Origin: Hydrogenophaga sp.
Lineage (GTDB): Bacteria > Pseudomonadota > Gammaproteobacteria > Burkholderiales > Burkholderiaceae_C
Length of the DNA: 64,000 bases
NCBI RefSeq assembly: GCF_030373245.1
Contig: NZ_JAUCZF010000001.1
Location: forward strand, 1,054,001 to 1,118,000
Reading direction: 5' to 3'
Under the pieces are notes generated by a model. The model was not told the DNA's origin, did not search any database, and saw only the letters and a list, made by a program, of their open reading frames with translations. The first letter of the stretch is position 1. Every line of letters starts with the position of its first letter. Both the position numbers and the translations under genes were made by a program. Shown here one piece after another: positions 59,418 to 64,000 of this stretch.

Positions 59418-61748
59418 ATGAGCCCCGAACAGCAGGACCAGCACAACAAACGCGCCGAGCTTCGGCAGGCCGCCCTCGAATACCACGAGTGGCCGACGCC
59501 GGGCAAGATCGCCATCGCCGCAACCAAACAGCTCACCAACCAGCGCGACCTGGCGCTGGCCTATTCACCCGGTGTGGCAGCTCCCTGCGAAGAAATCGTC
59601 AAGGACCCGAACAACGCCTACAAGTACACCAGCCGGGGCAATCTGGTGGCGGTCATCACCAATGGCACCGCGGTGCTGGGCCTGGGTGACATCGGCCCGC
59701 TGGCCGCCAAGCCAGTGATGGAAGGCAAGGGCGTGCTGTTCAAAAAGTTCGCCGGCGTGGATGTGTTTGACATCGAAATCAACGAAAAGGACCCGGCCAA
59801 GCTGGTCGAGATCATCGCGTCGCTGGAGCCCACGTTTGGCGCCGTGAACCTGGAAGACATCAAGGCACCCGATTGCTTCTACGTCGAGCGCGAACTGCGC
59901 AAGCGCATGAAGATACCGGTGTTTCACGATGACCAGCACGGCACCGCCATCACCGTGGCCGCCGCCATGGTCAACGGCCTGAAGGTGGCCGGCAAAGACA
60001 TCACTCAAGTGAAACTGGTGACATCGGGTGCTGGTGCGGCGGCCCTGGCCTGCCTGAACCTGCTGCTCAAGGTGGGCCTGAAGCGCGAGAACGTGTTTGT
60101 GACCGATCTGGCCGGCGTGGTCTATGAAGGCCGCGTCGAGCTGATGGACGAAGACAAGATTCATTACGCCCAGAAGACCGACGCGCGGAGCCTGAAGGAA
60201 GTGATCATCGGTGCCGACGTGTTCCTGGGTCTGTCGGCTGGCGGCGTGCTCAAGCCCGAGATGGTGGCCAGCATGGCCGAGCGCCCGGTGATTTTCGCGC
60301 TGGCCAACCCCAACCCCGAAATCGCGCCGGAAGACGCGCACGCCGTGCGCAGCGACATCATCATGGCCACCGGCCGCAGCGATTACCCCAACCAGGTCAA
60401 CAACGTCCTGTGTTTCCCCTACATCTTCCGTGGCGCACTGGATGCCGGCGCCTCCACCATCACCGACGAGATGGAGATCGCCGCGGTGTACGCCATCGCC
60501 GAGCTGGCGCAGGCCGAGCAGAGTGAGGTGGTGGCCGCGGCTTACGCCGGGGAGAAGCTGGCCTTTGGTCCCGAGTACCTGATCCCCAAGCCGTTCGACC
60601 CGCGACTGATGATGAAGATCGCGCCGGCCGTGGCCCAGGCCGCCGCCGACAGTGGCGTGGCCCTGCGCCCGATTGCCGACATGGCCGCCTACCGCGAACG
60701 GCTGCAGAGCTTTGTGCTGGCCTCGGGCACGATCATGAAACCGATCTACGCTGCAGCCAAGACCGCAGCGAAGAAGCGCGTGGCCTACGCCGAGGGCGAG
60801 GAAGAGCGCGTGTTGCGTGCCTGCCAGATCGTGGTCGACGAAGGCTTGGCGCGGCCCACGCTGATCGGGCGCCCCGCCATCATCGCGCAGCGCATCGAGA
60901 AGTTCGGCCTGCGCCTGAAGGAGGAGCTGGACTACGACGTGGTCAACGTGGAACAGGACCACCGCTACCGCGATTTCTGGCAGACCTACCATCGCATGAC
61001 CGAACGCAAGGGCGTGACCGCGCAACTGGCCAAGATCGAGATGCGCCGACGCCTTACCTTGATCGGCACCATGCTCATGCACAAGGACATGGTCGACGGC
61101 ATGATCTGCGGCACCTGGGGCAGCACGCATGCGCACCTTGAGTACATCGACCAGGTGATTGGCAAGCGCGAAGGCGGCAGCCCGAGCACAGAGCAGGATG
61201 TGCGTGTCTACGCCTGCATGAACGGGCTGATGCTGCCGGGTCGCCAGGTATTCCTGGTCGACACCCACATCAACCACGACCCGACCGCCGAAGAGCTTTG
61301 CGAGATCACGGTGATGGCGGCCGAGGAAATGCTGCGCTTCGGCCTGCAACCCAAGGCCGCGCTGTTGTCACATTCCAACTTCGGCTCCAGCAACCAGCCC
61401 TCGGCCGTGAAGATGCGGCGCACGTTGGAGCTGCTGCGCCAGCAAGCACCCTGGCTGGAGGTGGACGGCGAGATGCACGGCGACGTGGCCCTGGACGCCG
61501 AAGCACGCACCGCCTTGATGCCGCATTCCACCCTGCACGGCAACGCCAATCTGCTGGTGCTGCCCAACATCGACGCCGCCAATATCGCCTACAACCTGCT
61601 CAAAACAGCGGCCGGCGGCAACATCGCCATCGGCCCAGTGTTGCTCGGTGCCGCCAAACCCGTGCAGATCCTCACGGCCAGCGCCACCGTGCGCCGCATC
61701 GTGAACATGACGGCCTTGACCGTCGCCGAGGCAAACGCCAGCCGCTGA
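59418..61748 (+). CDS. maeB: NADP-dependent malic enzyme with phosphotransacetylase-like C-terminal domain
   Basis: A 776-residue MaeB, which decarboxylates malate to pyruvate with NADP. The malic domain (residues about 1-430) has [27 protein letters not shown] and [16 protein letters not shown]. The C-terminal half (about 435-776) is phosphotransacetylase-like and is thought to be regulatory. ATG at 59418 is preferred because AGGAG lies eight bases upstream; ATG at 59412 is too close to it. Confidence 0.96.
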   Translation: MSPEQQDQHNKRAELRQAALEYHEWPTPGKIAIAATKQLTNQRDLALAYSPGVAAPCEEIVKDPNNAYKYTSRGNLVAVITNGTAVLGLGDIGPLAAKPVMEGKGVLFKKFAGVDVFDIEINEKDPAKLVEIIASLEPTFGAVNLEDIKAPDCFYVERELRKRMKIPVFHDDQHGTAITVAAAMVNGLKVAGKDITQVKLVTSGAGAAALACLNLLLKVGLKRENVFVTDLAGVVYEGRVELMDEDKIHYAQKTDARSLKEVIIGADVFLGLSAGGVLKPEMVASMAERPVIFALANPNPEIAPEDAHAVRSDIIMATGRSDYPNQVNNVLCFPYIFRGALDAGASTITDEMEIAAVYAIAELAQAEQSEVVAAAYAGEKLAFGPEYLIPKPFDPRLMMKIAPAVAQAAADSGVALRPIADMAAYRERLQSFVLASGTIMKPIYAAAKTAAKKRVAYAEGEEERVLRACQIVVDEGLARPTLIGRPAIIAQRIEKFGLRLKEELDYDVVNVEQDHRYRDFWQTYHRMTERKGVTAQLAKIEMRRRLTLIGTMLMHKDMVDGMICGTWGSTHAHLEYIDQVIGKREGGSPSTEQDVRVYACMNGLMLPGRQVFLVDTHINHDPTAEELCEITVMAAEEMLRFGLQPKAALLSHSNFGSSNQPSAVKMRRTLELLRQQAPWLEVDGEMHGDVALDAEARTALMPHSTLHGNANLLVLPNIDAANIAYNLLKTAAGGNIAIGPVLLGAAKPVQILTASATVRRIVNMTALTVAEANASR

Positions 61749-61757
61749 TATTTCTAG

Positions 61758-61833
61758 AAAAAGCAAGCGCTAACTTTTTTTCACAAGTTCGAGCGCAGAA
61801 CCTGCTCATTTATTCAGCAAATGCTTGCTTTTT
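61758..61833 (+). terminator. Possible terminator after maeB (large-loop inverted repeat)
   Basis: AAAAAGCAAGC (61758-61768) is matched exactly by GCTTGCTTTTT (61823-61833), with a 54-base loop and a T run. The loop is larger than usual for an intrinsic terminator. The rest of the 61749-61959 gap shows no gene. Confidence 0.4.
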
Positions 61834-61959
61834 TGTAACGGTTCGGGCACACTCGCGGCTTGGAATTTCAGGGTTAACCCGCCCGTTCAAAACCCCATTG
61901 GAACCCGCTTCCAGAGGTTTGCAGGGGCGGGTTGATTCGCATCAGGAACAGGGATTTTC

Positions 61960-62397
61960 ATGGGTCTGCGACAGATCCGGGGTGGCAAAGGGAGCAGGCT
62001 GAAAGTCGGTGCATGGGTGCTGGCGACGGCCTTGGCAATGGGTCTGGGCACCGCGTTGGTGCAAAACCGGACGCCTGTCAGTCCTGAAGGCTTTCCCGGG
62101 TCGAGCGCCACCTCGGTGGCGTTGGCCGCTCTCCCGCCGCAAGGCCGTGAGGTGATGGAGCAGATCCGCGAAGGCGGCCCCTTCCGATATGAAAAGGATG
62201 GCACGGTGTTCGGCAATCGCGAGCGCCTGCTGCCCAGTCAGACACGGGGCTACTACCGCGAATACACGGTGCCAACGCCAGGCCTGAGTCATCGGGGAGC
62301 GCGGCGTATCGTGTGTGGCGGGCAGCAACCGCGGCAACCTGAGACGTGTTTTTACACCGAGGACCACTACAGCAGCTTTCGGCTGATCGTGCAGTGA
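61960..62397 (+). CDS. Exported guanyl-specific ribonuclease (barnase/RNase Sa-like)
   Basis: A 145-residue protein with an N-terminal membrane/signal segment (about 15-35, VGAWVLATALAMGLGTALV) and a microbial RNase domain. The catalytic set is present: Glu in YYREYTVPTPG, Arg in RGARRIVCGG and His in TEDHYSSFRLI. Such enzymes cut single-stranded RNA after G. It is followed 53 bases later by a barstar-family gene, the usual inhibitor. ATG at 61960 follows an AGGAACAGGG site. Confidence 0.9.
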   Translation: MGLRQIRGGKGSRLKVGAWVLATALAMGLGTALVQNRTPVSPEGFPGSSATSVALAALPPQGREVMEQIREGGPFRYEKDGTVFGNRERLLPSQTRGYYREYTVPTPGLSHRGARRIVCGGQQPRQPETCFYTEDHYSSFRLIVQ

Positions 62398-62450
62398 GCC
62401 TGGATGGTGAGTTCAGATTTTTAACCTTGACTGTAGAAAGAGACGCGGAG

Positions 62451-62993
62451 ATGGACACGCCACTTCGTAACGTACGACCCAACATCGTTCAGTCGATTCG
62501 CGCCTATGGCGTGAAAGAACTGCAGGCCGCTGCCGAGCAGCTTGGCCACCACTTCCTCTACGCCAATCTAGCCAAGGCTCAGAGCAAACAAGACGTGCTG
62601 GAGCTGATTGCTGCCCAGTACACGTTGCCTTCGCACTTCGGCAAGAACTTCGACGCGCTGTACGACTGCATGACCGACATGGTGCACAAGTCGGGCCCAC
62701 AGACCGGCTTCATCGTCGTGCTCGAGCACATCCCGGCGCACACGAAGTTCGACAAGGAAGCGCGCGAGCAACTGCTCGACATCTTCCGCGATGCAGCGGA
62801 CTACTGGAGCGATCGGCGCATCCCGTTCCGTTGCTTTTACTCTTTCTCGGTGGCGCGCACGCCCAAGGGTGAGGAGCCGATCGAGGTCGAGAGCGAAGAT
62901 CCGATGCCAACCGACAAGCTGCTCGACGTGAGCCCGATGGCGTTGCGCATGAGCAGCCCGTTCAACGCGGGTTACTGGCTGGCTGCCGCGTAG
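62451..62993 (+). CDS. Barstar-family ribonuclease inhibitor, extended
   Basis: A 180-residue protein. Residues about 20-120 match barstar (LGHHFLYANLAKAQSKQDVLELIAAQYTLPSHFGKNFDALYDCMTDM). Classical barstar has about 90 residues; the extra C-terminal part (from about 120, FYSFSVARTPKGEEPIEVE) has no clear match. It would bind and block the RNase encoded upstream while that enzyme is in the cytoplasm. ATG at 62451. Confidence 0.9.
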   Translation: MDTPLRNVRPNIVQSIRAYGVKELQAAAEQLGHHFLYANLAKAQSKQDVLELIAAQYTLPSHFGKNFDALYDCMTDMVHKSGPQTGFIVVLEHIPAHTKFDKEAREQLLDIFRDAADYWSDRRIPFRCFYSFSVARTPKGEEPIEVESEDPMPTDKLLDVSPMALRMSSPFNAGYWLAAA

Positions 62994-63012
62994 CGGCAGC
63001 GCTTGGCCCAAC

Positions 63013-63100
63013 CCCGCCGCGCTTCGTGCGACCCCCTCAAGGGGGCAATGCCTGCGGCCTGGTGAAGCCAGTTCCGCGGCATTCTGAGTTGAGCTCCCTC
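63013..63100 (+). repeat. Dispersed GC-rich repeat after the barstar gene
   Basis: Contains CCCCGCCGCGCTTCGTGCGA, CCCCCTCAAGGGGGC, GCGGCCTGGTGAAGCCAGTT and CCGCGGCATTCTGAGTTGAG. Same family as the other intergenic copies, somewhat diverged. Confidence 0.82.
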
Positions 63101-63110
63101 GCACATGAAA

Positions 63111-63138
63111 AGCCGCTGTTCACGCAGCGGCTTTTTTA
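63111..63138. terminator. Rho-independent terminator between barstar and ksgA
   Basis: AGCCGCTG (63111-63118), loop TTCACG, CAGCGGCT (63125-63132) and a T run on the plus strand. It ends the RNase-barstar transcript and overlaps the end of ksgA, so it may also act on the minus strand. Confidence 0.9.
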
Positions 63139-63915
63139 CGCCTGTAAGGCCTGGGCCAATCTGACGTACTCGCTCACCGGCACCTCTTCGGCTCGGCGCT
63201 GCAGGTCGAATTCGCCAGCAAAGCCACGCGCTTCAAGCCACTTGCCCAGCGTGTTGCGCAAAATTTTTCGGCGCTGACTGAAAGCCACCTGGACCAGTTC
63301 ACCGTACAGCTTCAGATCAATTGGCGGTGGCTCGGCCAGGGGCACCATGCGCACCACCGCGCTGTCCACCCGCGGCGGCGGATCGAAGCTCTCAGGCGGC
63401 ACGAACAGCACGTTATCCATCGCGTAACGCCACTGCAGCATGACGCTCAGGCGGCTGTAGTCGCTGGTGGCGGGCTTCGCCACCATGCGGTCGATCACTT
63501 CCTTCTGCAGCATGAAGTGCTGGTCCTGCACCACCGCTGCGTGATCGAGCAGGTGAAACAGGATGGGGGTGGAGATGTTGTAAGGGAGGTTGCCAACCAC
63601 TCTGAGGCGGGCTGCAGATGCACCAGCTGCGCCAAAGTGCTGGGCCAGCGCACTGAAATCCACCTTCAGCACATCGGACTCGATTACCTGGAGCTGGGGA
63701 TGCTCACGCAGCCGAACCGCCAGGTCGCGGTCCAGCTCGATCACCGTCAAGGACCCCAGGCGCTCGACCAGAGGCTGGGTGAGTGCGGCGAGGCCTGGGC
63801 CAATCTCGACCATGGTGTCACCCGGTTGGGGTGCAATCGCGGCCACGATTGCATCGATGATGCCCCCATCGGTCAGGAAGTGCTGACCAAAGCGCTTGCG
63901 CGCCACGTGCTTCAT
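63136..63915 (-). CDS. rsmA: 16S rRNA (adenine(1518)-N(6)/adenine(1519)-N(6))-dimethyltransferase
   Basis: A 259-residue KsgA/RsmA that dimethylates two adenines near the 3' end of 16S rRNA. It shows [37 protein letters not shown] at the SAM site and [18 protein letters not shown] as the catalytic motif. Full length. It follows the end of a SurA-like gene, matching the surA-ksgA order of proteobacteria. Confidence 0.97.
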   Translation of the reverse strand: MKHVARKRFGQHFLTDGGIIDAIVAAIAPQPGDTMVEIGPGLAALTQPLVERLGSLTVIELDRDLAVRLREHPQLQVIESDVLKVDFSALAQHFGAAGASAARLRVVGNLPYNISTPILFHLLDHAAVVQDQHFMLQKEVIDRMVAKPATSDYSRLSVMLQWRYAMDNVLFVPPESFDPPPRVDSAVVRMVPLAEPPPIDLKLYGELVQVAFSQRRKILRNTLGKWLEARGFAGEFDLQRRAEEVPVSEYVRLAQALQA

Positions 63916-63940
63916 GCGCTACCTCGATCGCCGCGGTGCA

Positions 63941-64000
63941 TCAGATTGACGGCGCTTCGCGGTACTCGACGAAGGCGCGGCCGCGGACATCCTGCAGCCA
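63941..64000 (-). CDS. surA: C-terminal end of a SurA-like peptidyl-prolyl isomerase (partial)
   Basis: The last 19 codons before a TGA on the minus strand read WLQDVRGRAFVEYREAPSI. This resembles the closing helix and strand of SurA, whose gene normally precedes ksgA. It is only a fragment; the assignment rests on that short match and position. It ends 25 bases before the ksgA start. Confidence 0.6.
   Translation of the reverse strand, partial: WLQDVRGRAFVEYREAPSI

Overview
The window is a gene-dense, GC-rich stretch of bacterial chromosome. Protein families, operon layouts (sucC-sucD, recA-recX, surA-ksgA) and Burkholderiales-type small proteins (DUF3717/DUF1289, a topoisomerase III with a SWIB tail, TfpZ) point to a betaproteobacterium of the order Burkholderiales, most likely Comamonadaceae (Hydrogenophaga-like). 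This is inferred from protein resemblance, not from a database search. No tRNA, rRNA, insertion sequence, prophage or CRISPR array was seen.

Layout. 1-6.05 kb: yhdP (cut by the window edge) divergent from glnE, then a rhombosortase. 6.06-17.1 kb: a light and oxidative stress block. On the minus strand is a B12-type MerR photoreceptor gene, a DUF2256 gene and an iron-sulfur photolyase gene. On the plus strand is a secreted glutathione peroxidase, then an eight-gene lipid operon (FAD amine oxidase, DUF1365, Cfa, chalcone-isomerase-like, MFS, DUF3833, SDR, NTF2-like). 17.4-23.8 kb: housekeeping (GST, purB, TerC, BepA-like protease, moaC). 23.9-26.9 kb: an AT-rich pilin-modification pair (PglL-like ligase, TfpZ) behind a type IV pilin gene with a sigma-54 promoter. 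26.98-34.4 kb: a five-gene minus-strand signalling operon: CHASE2 Ser/Thr kinase, PP2C phosphatase, FHA protein, CHASE2 adenylate/guanylate cyclase and cyclic-nucleotide phosphodiesterase. 34.6-43.5 kb: sucDC, argC, recA-recX, MarR, a TctDE-like two-component system, GST. 43.5-48.7 kb: topoisomerase III with a SWIB domain, divergent from a SET methyltransferase, birA and a SPOR protein. 48.7-64 kb: an S8 protease with a GlyGly-CTERM tail, gap, tkt, murU, pepP, MOSC, pfkB, a two-gene unit with a Fur-box-like site, maeB, an RNase/barstar pair, ksgA and the end of surA.

The most notable points are these. (1) A family of GC-rich repeats sits right after stop codons, and one member is triplicated in frame inside glnE. 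(2) A rhombosortase and a GlyGly-CTERM substrate candidate are in the same window. (3) The kinase/phosphatase/FHA/cyclase/phosphodiesterase operon shares an upstream 15-base motif with the adjacent pilin gene. (4) Two eukaryote-like chromatin domains (SWIB and SET) are encoded back to back, and the SWIB protein carries a histone-H1-like Lys/Ala linker that could be a methylation target.
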